Positions 25,571 to 33,826 are shown, counted from the stretch's first letter. The stretch: 50,774 nt of DNA from Elusimicrobiota bacterium (GCA_026388095.1 JAPLKL010000023.1:1-50774), one strand, 5' to 3'. Notes: a model not told the origin generated them from the letters alone. Program-made: numbers and translations.

Positions 25571-25900
25571 ATGAACAAATGGGGAATTCCTGCGGCTCTC
25601 GAACAGGAAGTGATTGCTAGAGATCGGCATTGCGTGTATTGCGGCGTGGAGTTCAAAGAGTCTTCTCGAACTGGCGACCGAAAACAAAACCCGACGTGGG
25701 AACACTTCGACAATGACAACTGGGACGACCAGTCGATCATGCCAATCAACGTCGCGCGATGCTGCACAGCCTGCAATGCAAGCAAGGGGGCAAAGCCGCT
25801 CCTGGAATGGCTTGCCTCGCCGTACTGCAAGAAGAAAAACATTAGCCAGGCGAGCGTTGCCGAGGTCGTAAAGCGCTTCCTACGAACGGCGGCACGCTAA
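25571..25900 (+). CDS. HNH endonuclease-like protein (cassette 1)
   Basis: A 109-residue protein with an HNH-type zinc fold: CVYC (residues about 23-26), TWEHFDNDN carrying the central His, an Asn in MPINVARC and the second Cys pair CTACNASKG. The spacing resembles small soluble HNH nucleases. GGGAGG lies eight bases before the ATG. The TAA stop lies inside the R'' box of the following attC-like site, a common arrangement in integron cassettes. A role in nucleic acid cleavage is likely from the motif; target unknown. Confidence 0.78.
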   Translation: MNKWGIPAALEQEVIARDRHCVYCGVEFKESSRTGDRKQNPTWEHFDNDNWDDQSIMPINVARCCTACNASKGAKPLLEWLASPYCKKKNISQASVAEVVKRFLRTAAR

Positions 25901-25965
25901 CATCAGCTCGGGCTGGCGGGCGGCAGGCTGCGGAGCGCTTGGTAGCGCCCGCAGCCCAGTTCGGC
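25895..25965 (+). other. attC-like site 1
   Basis: R'' CGCTAAC (25895-25901) and R' GTTCGGC (25959-25965), 71 bases in all. The inner arms GGGCTG-g-CGGGCG and CGCCCGCAGCCC pair perfectly except for one extrahelical G at 25916 on the left arm. R'' exactly complements GTTAGCG at 25536 in front of the same cassette. Confidence 0.72.
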
Positions 25966-26002
25966 GCTCGGCGCACGCATCGTAAATAAAGGAGAACCGC
26001 TC

Positions 26003-27784
26003 ATGAAGGCAGAAGAGGTTTCGTTCATATTCTTGGGCAACGAAGGCATCGTCGAGGTTCCGTTCTTTCAGCGGGGCTATGTTTGGAATGAGGACAATTG
26101 GGGGGATCTCCTAGAGGATTTGCTGAACAGGTCCAAGAACCATTTCCTTGGGTCTCTCATATTGAAACAACATGATCCCGTATCTGGAAGCCCTAAGTGC
26201 GTCTCGGTCATCGACGGTCAGCAACGCCTCACTACGCTGAGCATCCTTGTGAAAGCTCTCTATGATCACTTTTCACCAGCCCTGAAGCAGACGGGGGAGT
26301 CTTCTCTGAGAAGTGTCCTTTTCTACAAGTTATCGCCCACCGCCAAGGAATTTCACGTCAAGATCCGGCACTCGCACGTCGATGCGGGTCCGTATGAGAA
26401 GGTGATCCGGGCTGGCCTCGACGGAAACCCGCAGCTTGTGATTGACCATGGGGCTGAGTCTCAGAGCAGGATACTGCAATGCTACTCTTACTTTCATCAC
26501 AGGATTCAGGAAGCTCAGGATGCTGAAAGGGAAGCCCTCTTTAATCGCATCCTCGATAGTGAGAACAAGATGCTCGTTGCGATCGATCTCAAGAACCAGG
26601 ATAACGAACAAGCGATTTTTGACACTATCAACAGCGCTGGTGTCAGGCTTAGCTGTGCCGATACCATCAAGAATGCGCTCTTCCAGAGAGCCGTTGAAAC
26701 CATGGGCCGGAGTCGTGCCATCGAGCTATACAAGACGACATGGGAGAAGGCTTTCCTTTTGGACCCCGAGGCATTGGAGTACTGGGAGACTGAGAGACAA
26801 ACTGGCCGGCTCAAGCGAGACAACATCGAGATCCTCCTCCACAGCATCGCGGTAATTAAAGGATTCTACAACCCGGAAACTGACACCTTGTCTGACCTGT
26901 CCGATAGATATAAATCGCAGATTAGGCAGGTCGCGGATGAAACACAACTGCGCGCGCTCGTGGACGAGATCGTAAGATATGCGGAAATCTATCGGACCAA
27001 GATTCCCGTGACAGACAAGAGCGAGCTCTTTAATTTCGCAGAAGGAACCAGAAGGCTCCTGTTTATCCTCGATGCGCTTGAGATATCAACTTTCCATCCC
27101 TTCATCCTCTATTCGTTCAAGAAATATGAACATGACAATTCGACTTTAGCGAAGCTGCTCCTCAACCTAGAGAAGCTCGTCATCCGACGGATGGTGGTAC
27201 GGGCGGAGACCAAGAGCTACAACAAGCTGTGCAGGGAGCTCATACAATCCCCTGACAGCATCGGCAAGAAAGCGGCCGAGATTACGAACATCCAGTTGTC
27301 GTCGGGGCTGCGGGGCATTTCGAACAAGTTCGCCTCGTTGCTGCTGTTCTGGATTGAGCTCAGGCGGAGGCATCTCGACAGCAAGCGGGACATCAAGGAC
27401 CTAAAGTATGTCTACACGCTTGAGCATGTCATGCCCCAGAAGTGGGAAGAGCATTGGAGCGACATCCCAGACAAGAAGGATGCCAAAGGAACCAAGCTGA
27501 GTTCAGAGGATGCCAAGAAGGACCGCGCCGAAAAAGTCTACTGGATCGGCAACATGACGCTGCTCACTTCCGCTCTAAACAGCTCTCTACGGAACTATAG
27601 ATTCGAGAAAAAGGTCACCGGCGAGGGACGCAAGAAGGGCATGAAGGACTACGCTGAGCTCGACATCACGCGTGATGACATCATTGCGCCGTTCGACGGA
27701 GGAGACAAGACTTGGGACGAGCAGAAGATCATTAGTCGGACAGCGAAGCTGGAGGGGGAGTTCAAGACAATTTGGGGTGTATGA
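26003..27784 (+). CDS. DUF262/DUF1524 (GmrSD-like) nuclease (cassette 2)
   Basis: A 593-residue protein with the full two-domain layout. The N-terminal DUF262 domain has VPFFQRGYVWNEDNW, FLGSLIL and the DGQQRLTTL motif (near residue 73), which in relatives hydrolyses nucleotides. The C-terminal DUF1524 domain has YTLEHVMPQKW and IGNMTLLTSALNSSLRNYRF, a His-Me finger nuclease. Related proteins such as GmrSD and BrxU are type IV restriction enzymes that cut modified DNA. AGGAG lies eight bases before the ATG. Specificity for a modified base is inferred from the family only. Confidence 0.88.
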   Translation: MKAEEVSFIFLGNEGIVEVPFFQRGYVWNEDNWGDLLEDLLNRSKNHFLGSLILKQHDPVSGSPKCVSVIDGQQRLTTLSILVKALYDHFSPALKQTGESSLRSVLFYKLSPTAKEFHVKIRHSHVDAGPYEKVIRAGLDGNPQLVIDHGAESQSRILQCYSYFHHRIQEAQDAEREALFNRILDSENKMLVAIDLKNQDNEQAIFDTINSAGVRLSCADTIKNALFQRAVETMGRSRAIELYKTTWEKAFLLDPEALEYWETERQTGRLKRDNIEILLHSIAVIKGFYNPETDTLSDLSDRYKSQIRQVADETQLRALVDEIVRYAEIYRTKIPVTDKSELFNFAEGTRRLLFILDALEISTFHPFILYSFKKYEHDNSTLAKLLLNLEKLVIRRMVVRAETKSYNKLCRELIQSPDSIGKKAAEITNIQLSSGLRGISNKFASLLLFWIELRRRHLDSKRDIKDLKYVYTLEHVMPQKWEEHWSDIPDKKDAKGTKLSSEDAKKDRAEKVYWIGNMTLLTSALNSSLRNYRFEKKVTGEGRKKGMKDYAELDITRDDIIAPFDGGDKTWDEQKIISRTAKLEGEFKTIWGV

Positions 27785-27833
27785 AGTGCTCGGCCGCCAC
27801 GATTCGAAATCGAAGTGCTTGGCGTTGAACAGG

Positions 27834-27938
27834 AAGTAACATCGACTACGGCGGCCGCGCCCAAGTGCGCGGATTGCCAACGTGGAGCGGGCCTCAGCGG
27901 CACGCGCATAGCGCGCGTCGCCGAGCTCAACGTTAGGC
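27834..27938 (+). other. attC-like site 2
   Basis: The right end AACGTTAGGC (R' GTTAGGC, 27932-27938) is textbook. A matching left arm starts TAACATCGAC at 27837 and pairs with the right arm through TAAC/GTTA, CGGCG/CGCCG and CGCGC/GCGCG, with one extra base on the left. The R'' box is degenerate and does not complement the GTTCGGC in front of this cassette, so the left boundary is uncertain. Confidence 0.5.
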
Positions 27939-27954
27939 AGCAGAGGAGAAAGTG

Positions 27955-29016
27955 ATGGACAAACCAGGAAACAGCGAATGGGAGAGAGTCACAACACTGG
28001 ATGGCGCCCGGAGCTTCGACTTGCTAGGGAGCGTGTTTCACCCCGGGGGAAAGCTCCTCGCTAGCACCCGGTATAATATCACGACATTGCGCGCCGTTCC
28101 ATCCGGTGATATCATCGGCGAGATTAAGGTGAAATCAGGCTTCTTTAGTTCATATCAAGTCGTAATATCCTTCAGCCCCTGTGGCAAATTGCTGGCCATG
28201 GGGTGTCCAGACAAGAGTGTCAAATTATGGGCAGTTCCCGACGGGAAACTGCTCGCCACGCTTACCGGACACGAGTCTCGGGTGCGGGGATTGGCTTTCA
28301 CTGATGATGGCAAGCACATCCTGTCATTTGGTGAAGAGGAGATCCTGGCATGGGAGTTACAGAGCGGCCGCCTTTTACAAAGGGTTGCGACGAAAGGCAC
28401 CATAACGGCGTACTCTCTAGGTGGGAAAAGAAGCCTTTTAGCAGTCGGGTACAAATCGTCTTGGACATCCCCTGTGAATCTTTATTCCGCGCCTTCGCTT
28501 GAGCACCTCAATACAATTGAAGAACCCTGCGGCAGGGTAAATGCCGTGGCCGTCCATCCCGACGGGAACCTTCTTGGGTTTGGCGACTCGACATGTGCAA
28601 AGATATGGGATCTCAAGTCAAATCGACTCATTGGCGAACATTACCATCGCGGTCAGGCCTGGCAGGTGTGTTGGATCAAGAACGCGACGATGCTCGCAAG
28701 TTGTGCTAGTCGCCGCGGATGGGGATGCCCCGCTGTCCACATCATGGACACGCATTCCGGCGAGACAGTCGGCTCCTTCAATTGGCCTGAGGCCTGCGCG
28801 GCAACGGGGGTCGGTGAATGCGCAGGCAAACTCATCGTGGCGAAAGAGGACGGAACTCGTTACAGCTTGAGCATCCCTTCGTTTAAACGTTGCGGCACGA
28901 TATCGCATCCAAGTCGTAGCCCGCAAACAGTTGTATCCTCAAAATGGTGTGTGACCACGGGGGATTCGGCAAAATCTGGGCAATGGGGTCAGACGACAAT
29001 ATTCTGGCGTCCATGA
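27955..29016 (+). CDS. WD40-repeat protein (cassette 3)
   Basis: A 353-residue protein made almost wholly of WD40/beta-propeller repeats. Clear units are FSPCGKLLAMGCPDKSVKLWAVPDGKLLATLTGHESRV, LAFTDDGKHILSFGEEEILAWELQSGRLL and VHPDGNLLGFGDSTCAKIWDLKSNRLIGEHYH. Seven blades are plausible. There is no signal peptide, so it is probably a cytoplasmic interaction scaffold. GAGGAG precedes the ATG by six bases; a GTG three bases earlier is less likely. As the sole gene of its cassette it has no effector domain, so its role is unknown. Confidence 0.78.
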   Translation: MDKPGNSEWERVTTLDGARSFDLLGSVFHPGGKLLASTRYNITTLRAVPSGDIIGEIKVKSGFFSSYQVVISFSPCGKLLAMGCPDKSVKLWAVPDGKLLATLTGHESRVRGLAFTDDGKHILSFGEEEILAWELQSGRLLQRVATKGTITAYSLGGKRSLLAVGYKSSWTSPVNLYSAPSLEHLNTIEEPCGRVNAVAVHPDGNLLGFGDSTCAKIWDLKSNRLIGEHYHRGQAWQVCWIKNATMLASCASRRGWGCPAVHIMDTHSGETVGSFNWPEACAATGVGECAGKLIVAKEDGTRYSLSIPSFKRCGTISHPSRSPQTVVSSKWCVTTGDSAKSGQWGQTTIFWRP

Positions 29017-29048
29017 ACATCGCGACGAGTCAGGAATCGGCTTGACCT

Positions 29049-29125
29049 GCCTAACAAATGATGGAACCGACCACGCCTCGCAGTCGACCTTTCGCGGCAC
29101 GCGGCGGCTCATCCTATCGTTCGGC
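29049..29125 (+). other. attC-like site 3
   Basis: R'' GCCTAAC (29049-29055) and R' GTTCGGC (29119-29125), 77 bases. R'' exactly complements GTTAGGC at 27932 before the same cassette. The arms pair as GATG-g-AACCG with CGGCTCATC, again with one extra base on the left arm. Confidence 0.75.
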
Positions 29126-29251
29126 AAGAGAGATAAAAAGGAGGAGTGAAATTGAGCTTGTCTAAATTCGCCGCGAAACTGAAGTGTAAGTATTGTCGCC
29201 CGGAAGCCTGGCGGGGCATGGCCGGAATGCGCAGTCTATCGGAGGTATCTT

Positions 29252-29476
29252 GTGAAGAAAAGCTCAATGGCTCTTGCAATGGGCGTTTGCGTCATGGCCG
29301 TCCTATTGCTCTCGGGTTGCCCGACCAACCAGAAACGCAATACTAAGCAAGCAGAATCCAACACCCTCAATGATGATGCAGTAATCAAATTCAGCTCTAG
29401 CGACGGGGAGCATTGGCATATTGAATCAATGAAATCCGAGGAGAAGAACAAGCCAATACCGATTCCGAATAAATAA
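29252..29476 (+). CDS. Small lipoprotein (cassette 4)
   Basis: A 74-residue protein with a classical lipoprotein signal, MALAMGVCVMAVLLLSGC, lipidated Cys at about 23. The mature part of 51 residues is polar, with no recognised domain. It begins at GTG, with GGAGG six bases upstream. Its cassette also holds a larger lipoprotein gene on the opposite strand. Function unknown; an envelope location is likely. Confidence 0.68.
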   Translation: MKKSSMALAMGVCVMAVLLLSGCPTNQKRNTKQAESNTLNDDAVIKFSSSDGEHWHIESMKSEEKNKPIPIPNK

Positions 29477-29543
29477 CCTTACCTGGCGAGATTCATCGCT
29501 GCCATTCGCTGTCGTCATGCATGTTCGAATCGGTAGCGAAAAC

Positions 29544-29602
29544 CAGTCGATGTTCCTGTAGGAGCACGTATGCGGATTATTTCTTACTAGGGACATCGAC
29601 TG
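29544..29602. repeat. Long imperfect hairpin between the two lipoprotein genes
   Basis: CAGTCGATGTTCC (29544-29556) pairs with GGGACATCGACTG (29590-29602) with one mismatch, and AGCGA/TCGCT extends the stem outward. It could be a shared terminator or a decayed attC dividing the long fourth cassette. There is no clear GTTRRRY box. Confidence 0.4.
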
Positions 29603-29667
29603 TCGCATCGCTGTGTCCGTCCGCGGAACACCCGGGCGGCCAGGCCGCACGAAGAGAGAAGAAGCCG

Positions 29668-30765
29668 TCACTCCTCCTGGGATCCGGCCTCCTTCGACTC
29701 TGCCCCCTCCGTCGCCGCCGGCTTCTCCTCCTCCGCTACCACTTCCGCCTTCACAAGCTCGCTCCTGAGGACCGTCCGCTTCCCGTCCAGCAAGAGAATC
29801 TGGAAGGAGATTTCGCCAGAGACGCCGGGGGGGACTCCTACGCGGAGTGATATCTCCTTCGTGCTTCCCGCGGCGATGGGCTTCTTGATCGTGATCGGCG
29901 AGGTCTTACGCAGCACCTTCCCGCCTTGGCTGACCACGGCCCGGACGCTGTAGGTCTGCTCGGGCCAGTCCTGCTCCGAGTCGTTGCTCAAGGTGACGCT
30001 GAGAGACCCGCTCTCCCCGACCGCGAGGCTGGCCGATTTTGCCTTGAGGTTCGAGAATGAGGCCGGCGCTGTATTTACCTCAGATTCCGACTGATTATCG
30101 GGCAGAATCCGCTTGCGAGTCGGTTTAGGTAGCTCTTCGTCATTGGCCGACGTGTATTTATCTTTAGGGAGGGTGTTGTGCTCCTTCATGTACGCCAGGG
30201 CTTCCAGGAAACGCTGCTCAGAAGTCTTCCACCAGAACGGCGCACCAGTAAGACATACTGGAAGAAGGCTTAGTAACGCACTCGCACCCCGATGTCGCAT
30301 ATCGATGATGGTTGTGTCGCCCAATATATCGTTTCGGGAGTTCGCCCAGAGCGGACGCGGTAGGACTCCATTCGATTCAGAAATGCGCGATATACCTGGG
30401 CAGAAGATGAAGCCTGTGAAGGGCGTTATCCAATTAAACTTGGAGTAGTATTTCTTCATCTCTCCGAGGTCTGAGTATTTGATGGTTTTGGCTTTGAAGA
30501 CCACCGAGTACGTCTCGTAGCTCGTATAGGTGACTGACACTGGTTCGACAGTAGTAAACTCCGTGTCGTCTGCGGTGAGCATTTCCCAGGTCAGCCCCCC
30601 TCCGACGCGCACCCCTCCTTCAGGGAAATTACTCTGCTCGTATTCCGTAATGAATTTTTTGGCACTCTCAGGGTCTTTAAACCTGGAACCAGTTATGACC
30701 GTCGCACATCCCGAACACAGATTAAGCGCCATCGACAGCATGAGCAAAATATTGACTGTTCTCAT
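29668..30765 (-). CDS. Lipoprotein with C-terminal CARDB/Ig-like domain
   Basis: A 365-residue protein with a lipoprotein signal (LLMLSMALNLCSGC, Cys near 20). The middle part includes a Cys/Pro region FTGFIFCPGISR and a segment with two Trp (APFWWKTSEQRF). From about 240 there is a beta-rich region, SLAVGESGSLSVTLSNDSEQDWPEQTYSVRAVV, resembling CARDB/Ig-like adhesion folds, and then an acidic tail. GGAGGGG lies just before the ATG. Unlike its neighbours it is antisense to the cassette array, which is uncommon for integron cassettes. Function unknown. Confidence 0.68.
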   Translation of the reverse strand: MRTVNILLMLSMALNLCSGCATVITGSRFKDPESAKKFITEYEQSNFPEGGVRVGGGLTWEMLTADDTEFTTVEPVSVTYTSYETYSVVFKAKTIKYSDLGEMKKYYSKFNWITPFTGFIFCPGISRISESNGVLPRPLWANSRNDILGDTTIIDMRHRGASALLSLLPVCLTGAPFWWKTSEQRFLEALAYMKEHNTLPKDKYTSANDEELPKPTRKRILPDNQSESEVNTAPASFSNLKAKSASLAVGESGSLSVTLSNDSEQDWPEQTYSVRAVVSQGGKVLRKTSPITIKKPIAAGSTKEISLRVGVPPGVSGEISFQILLLDGKRTVLRSELVKAEVVAEEEKPAATEGAESKEAGSQEE

Positions 30766-30950
30766 GCTCCCCTCCGTGGCTATCGGCTTGTAGGCTCGCT
30801 AAGAAGGTTCCCAGGAAAGCTGGTCACGAGGGTGGCTGTCTTCATGGACTGAGACTAGCAAATTCTGCCCCGTCATGAATCCCGGTTCCTTGTGAGGACA
30901 GGTTGTAGATAAAATGGACGAACTGGCAACCCCATAGGCACCTGCCCTCG

Positions 30951-31028
30951 GTCGAACCATTGGCTTGACCAGACGGCGGCTTTCACGGGAATCTTGATAG
31001 CCGCCGCTGGTCAGTCTCTGCGTTCGCT
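30951..31028 (+). other. attC-like site 4
   Basis: R'' GTCGAAC (30951-30957) and R' GTTCGCT (31022-31028), 78 bases. The stem is nearly perfect: TGACCAG-a-CGGCGGCT pairs with AGCCGCCGCTGGTCA, with a single extrahelical A at 30973 on the left arm. R'' matches the complement of GTTCGGC at 29119 in six of seven bases. Confidence 0.68.
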
Positions 31029-31077
31029 GGACACACGATGCGCATGCTGCCAAGCATGAAAATGGGAGGTAATTCTA

Positions 31078-31689
31078 ATGATGCGAGTCATCGCGCTCAA
31101 CGGGCCAAAACCAAAGCGTATTTTGCCAACTCGTGAGCGCAAGCTCTACGCTTTACTTAAAGAGCATCCGGAGATCCTTGAAAAGGACTCGCACTTTCGG
31201 TTGTTATCAATCAACCGGCGATCGGAGAAAGGGCCCGACTTCATTGGGGTCAACAATAAGGGGCACATGATTATTGGAGAGGTAAAACTCAGAGGCCTGC
31301 ATCAAGGTGCCTGGGATCAGGCGAAGAGCTACGCAAAACGTGTGGGGCGAATGCGCGAAAACGAGCTAGACCAATACATCAAGAGCCGCGTTAAGGCCGG
31401 TCGTGGTGAGGCGGGTTCTCTACGCGACCTGACAAGGGGATTGCTTGGCCCTGCGGCACGTTTGGCCTTTTTCAATCCTTCCCACCGCAGAGTCCAGTTA
31501 CTGCTTGTGGCAGAGGACTTCCCAGATGATGTCCTTCGGGATGCGGATCGTTGCAATCTCGGCCAGAACCTGCGTGGTTTGGTAAAGGATGTAAAATGTG
31601 TACAAGTCCAACTTTACCAGGCACCAGCACGCTCCACTCTTGCGATTACGTCGGTACTATCCGGCCGACACCGGCGCGTGAAGAAATAA
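31078..31689 (+). CDS. PD-(D/E)XK nuclease-like protein (cassette 5)
   Basis: A 203-residue protein with a restriction-like core. After SINRRSEKGPDFIGVNNKG (catalytic Asp near 59) comes HMIIGEVKLRG (ExK, about 69-76) and a helix WDQAKSYAKRVGRM, as in NucS/DUF91-like and other single-domain nucleases. GGAGGT precedes the ATG by seven bases. It is the last gene of the cassette array. A role in DNA cleavage or defence is inferred from the motif; I cannot name the exact family. Confidence 0.72.
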   Translation: MMRVIALNGPKPKRILPTRERKLYALLKEHPEILEKDSHFRLLSINRRSEKGPDFIGVNNKGHMIIGEVKLRGLHQGAWDQAKSYAKRVGRMRENELDQYIKSRVKAGRGEAGSLRDLTRGLLGPAARLAFFNPSHRRVQLLLVAEDFPDDVLRDADRCNLGQNLRGLVKDVKCVQVQLYQAPARSTLAITSVLSGRHRRVKK

Positions 31690-31697
31690 CCAATGCC

Positions 31698-31775
31698 AGC
31701 GAACATCGGCTTCTGAACGGCCGGGAACACAGGGTGACAAAAGTGTCCGGGGACATAGGTTACACTTTTTCCGGA
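31698..31775. repeat. Truncated attC and AAAAGTGT hairpin
   Basis: The box AGCGAAC (31698-31704) exactly complements GTTCGCT at 31022, so it should be the R'' box of cassette 5. No right arm or R' follows. Instead there is a different inverted repeat, AAAAGTGT ... ACACTTTT, around CCGGGGACATAGG (about 31739-31768). The array's right end seems to have been cut off by this element. Confidence 0.55.
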
Positions 31776-31810
31776 TTTCACCCCTCGGCTTGACCTCCCA
31801 TCGCCTCCGG

Positions 31811-31862
31811 GCGCATCGCCTTCGGCGACGCGCGATTCCGGCCCAAACAGCAGGGCCGGAAT
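31811..31862. repeat. Paired GC-hairpin element, third copy
   Basis: TCGCC-TTC-GGCGA with CGC/GCG outer pairs (31811-31831), then ATTCCGGCCC / GGGCCGGAAT (31835-31862). It is the same two-hairpin design as at 8312 and 46040, at the border between the cassette array and core genes. Confidence 0.5.
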
Positions 31863-31909
31863 TTCAGGGCGCAGAGCCACGACCGCCCATGTAGCGCCTC
31901 ACGACATGG

Positions 31910-31915
31910 TATGAT
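31910..31915 (+). promoter_or_regulatory. -10 box TATGAT, leaderless small membrane protein
   Basis: TATGAT ends eight bases before ATG 31924 and no Shine-Dalgarno sequence is present. The transcript should start at or very near the start codon. Confidence 0.5.
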
Positions 31916-31923
31916 AGCCGACC

Positions 31924-32154
31924 ATGGACCTAGCAGCCATCGTGAGCAGCATGTCGATGGCGAACATCATCGGCAACCTGATCTTCTCCGGTGTGGGGTT
32001 CGTGGCCTTCATGTACGGGAAGAAACAGGGCCACTTCAAGCTGATGGTGCTCGGCGGGGTGCTCATGGTCTATCCGTACTTCGTCCCCAACACGATGCTG
32101 CTCTACCTTATCGGCGCGGCGCTGAGCGTGGCGACCTTCTACGTAAGGGACTAG
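31924..32154 (+). CDS. Small two-helix membrane protein
   Basis: A 76-residue protein with hydrophobic segments at about 12-31 (MANIIGNLIFSGVGFVAFMYG) and 38-70 (LMVLGGVLMVYPYFVPNTMLLYLIGAALSV), with a KKQGHFK loop between them. Similar tiny membrane proteins with a GxxxFxYGKK motif are widespread and uncharacterised. It converges with the YgiQ gene and the 3' ends overlap by 47 bases. No function is assigned. Confidence 0.7.
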   Translation: MDLAAIVSSMSMANIIGNLIFSGVGFVAFMYGKKQGHFKLMVLGGVLMVYPYFVPNTMLLYLIGAALSVATFYVRD

Positions 32155-33826
32155 CCCAGCCCTCGGTCAGGATGCGGTGCTGGCGCAGCCTCTCGGCGTC
32201 CGTGCGCGCCACGCTGATGCGCCGCCCCTCCGGGTCGATCCCCGCGTAGAACATCGCGGTCGCGACCGTCCCCGGCACCGGGATGAAGCATTGCGCCTGC
32301 CGCGGCTTCCAGCCCCTGGCCTTGAGCCAGCCCGCCAGCGCGCGCATGTCCCCGTCCGTGCAGCCGGGAAAGGCGCTCATAAGGTAGGGCACCACGTACT
32401 GCTCCTTGCCCGCGGCGCGGGACTCCTGGTCGAACAGGGAAAGGAAGCGCTCGAAGACCTTGAACGCCGGCTTGCGCATGAGCGCCAGCACCGCGTCGCA
32501 GGCGTGCTCCGGAGCGAGCTTGAGCTGACCGCCCGTGAACTCCGCGGCCAGAGCGCGGCAGTAAGCGGGACTCCTCAGGGCCAAGTCATGGCGCACCCCG
32601 CTGGCCACGCGCACGTGCTTGACTCCCGGCAGCCCGCGCAGGGCGCGCAGCAGCTCGACCAGCCCCTCCTGGTCGTCCTGGAAGTTCGGGCAGATCGCCG
32701 GCGTCAGGCAGCTCGGCCTGCGGCAGGCCTTGGGATCCGCCGCGCAGCTCGCGCCCCACATGTTCGCGCTCGGGCCGCCCACATCGGTGATCGAGCCGTC
32801 CCAGTCCGGCCGCCGGGCCAGCGCGGAGGCCTCGCAGGCCAAGGACTGCCGGCTGCGCGAGGCTATCCTGCGCCCCTGATGCAGGGCCAGGGCGCAGAAA
32901 CTGCAGCCGCCGGCGCAGCCCCGGTGCGCGGTGAGGCTGAAGCGGATCATCTCCACGGCCGGTATGGCCTCCCGATATGAGGGATGCGCCAGACGCGTGA
33001 AGGGCAAAGCGTAGAGCCGGTCGAGCTCCGCCGAGTCCAGCGGCTCGGCCGGAGGGGCGAAGACCACGGCGCGCTCTGCGTGCTCCTGCAGGGCCCAACT
33101 GCCCGAACGCATCTGGGCCTCCAGGTCCAAGGTGGCCCGCATGAGCTTCTTGGGGTCGGCCCGGAGCTCCTCATAGGAAGGCAGACGCAGGCAGGCGGCT
33201 CCCGCAGGCAGGTCCGTGGGGCCGCCCATGAACGCGGTCCCCGGGATGCCGCGCAGGCCGCCGCCGTCAGCCAGGCGGCGGGCGAGCTCCGAGACCGCGC
33301 GCTCGCCCATCCCGTAGACCAGCAGGTCGGCCTTGGAGTCGAGCAGGATGGAGCGCCGCAAGGAGTCGCTCCAGAAGTCGTAGTGCGCGGCCCGGCGCAG
33401 GGAAGCCTCGATGCCGCCCAGCACCACGGGCAGGCCCGGGAAGGCGCGCTTGAGCAGGCCCGCGTAGACGATGCCAGCGCGGTTGGGCCGGGAGCCGGAG
33501 GTCCCGCCCGGGGTGTAGGCGTCGTCCGAGCGCTTCTTGCGGAAGGCGGTGTAATGGGCGAGCATGGAGTCCAGCGCCCCGGCGCTGGCCCCGGCGAAGA
33601 GGCGGGGCCGCCCCAGGCGCAGGATGTCGTCGGTGCGGTCCCAGCGGGGCTGGGCCGCGATCCCAACGCGCCAGCCCTGCGCTGCGAGCCAGCGCCCGAG
33701 CAATGCCGCTCCGAAGGCCGGATGGTCGACATAGGCGTCCCCGGTCACCAGGAGCACGTCGAGCTCGTCCCAGCCCAAAGCCGACATCTCGGCGCGCGTC
33801 GTGGGCAGGAATCTCGGGGAGCTCAT
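32108..33826 (-). CDS. YgiQ family radical SAM protein
   Basis: A 572-residue protein of the YgiQ (UPF0313) family. The N-terminal part has LVTGDAYVDHPAFGAALLGRWLAAQGWRVGI and GGIEASLRR.AHYDFWSD, both family hallmarks. The radical SAM cluster motif is HRGCAGGCSFCAL (CxxxCxxC, near residue 295). The C-terminal region has YVVPYLMSAFPGCT and AQCFIPVPGT. Members are full-length at 570-770 residues and their reaction is not firmly established. ATG 33826 overlaps the stop of the exporter gene (ATGA), giving an operon of three minus-strand genes. Confidence 0.92.
   Translation of the reverse strand: MSSPRFLPTTRAEMSALGWDELDVLLVTGDAYVDHPAFGAALLGRWLAAQGWRVGIAAQPRWDRTDDILRLGRPRLFAGASAGALDSMLAHYTAFRKKRSDDAYTPGGTSGSRPNRAGIVYAGLLKRAFPGLPVVLGGIEASLRRAAHYDFWSDSLRRSILLDSKADLLVYGMGERAVSELARRLADGGGLRGIPGTAFMGGPTDLPAGAACLRLPSYEELRADPKKLMRATLDLEAQMRSGSWALQEHAERAVVFAPPAEPLDSAELDRLYALPFTRLAHPSYREAIPAVEMIRFSLTAHRGCAGGCSFCALALHQGRRIASRSRQSLACEASALARRPDWDGSITDVGGPSANMWGASCAADPKACRRPSCLTPAICPNFQDDQEGLVELLRALRGLPGVKHVRVASGVRHDLALRSPAYCRALAAEFTGGQLKLAPEHACDAVLALMRKPAFKVFERFLSLFDQESRAAGKEQYVVPYLMSAFPGCTDGDMRALAGWLKARGWKPRQAQCFIPVPGTVATAMFYAGIDPEGRRISVARTDAERLRQHRILTEGWASPLRRRSPRSAPRR

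Larger units (their letters stand above)
25537..31740 (+). mobile_element. Integron cassette array without an integrase (CALIN-like)
   Basis: Five successive segments, most with one plus-strand gene, are separated by imperfect palindromes ending in GTTRRRY-like boxes (25895, 27834, 29049, 30951 and a partial one at 31698). For four of the five, the R'' box after the gene complements the R' box before it, which is the signature of a circularisable integron cassette. In all four complete sites the left arm has one extra base. No tyrosine recombinase of the IntI type is present in the window. Confidence 0.7.

Noticed and set aside
29146-29346. A 66-codon ORF with a good AGGAGG site ahead of the small lipoprotein
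   Set aside because: It overlaps the lipoprotein gene in another frame and lacks protein-like features. The site may help a leader peptide, but I cannot support it as a gene.
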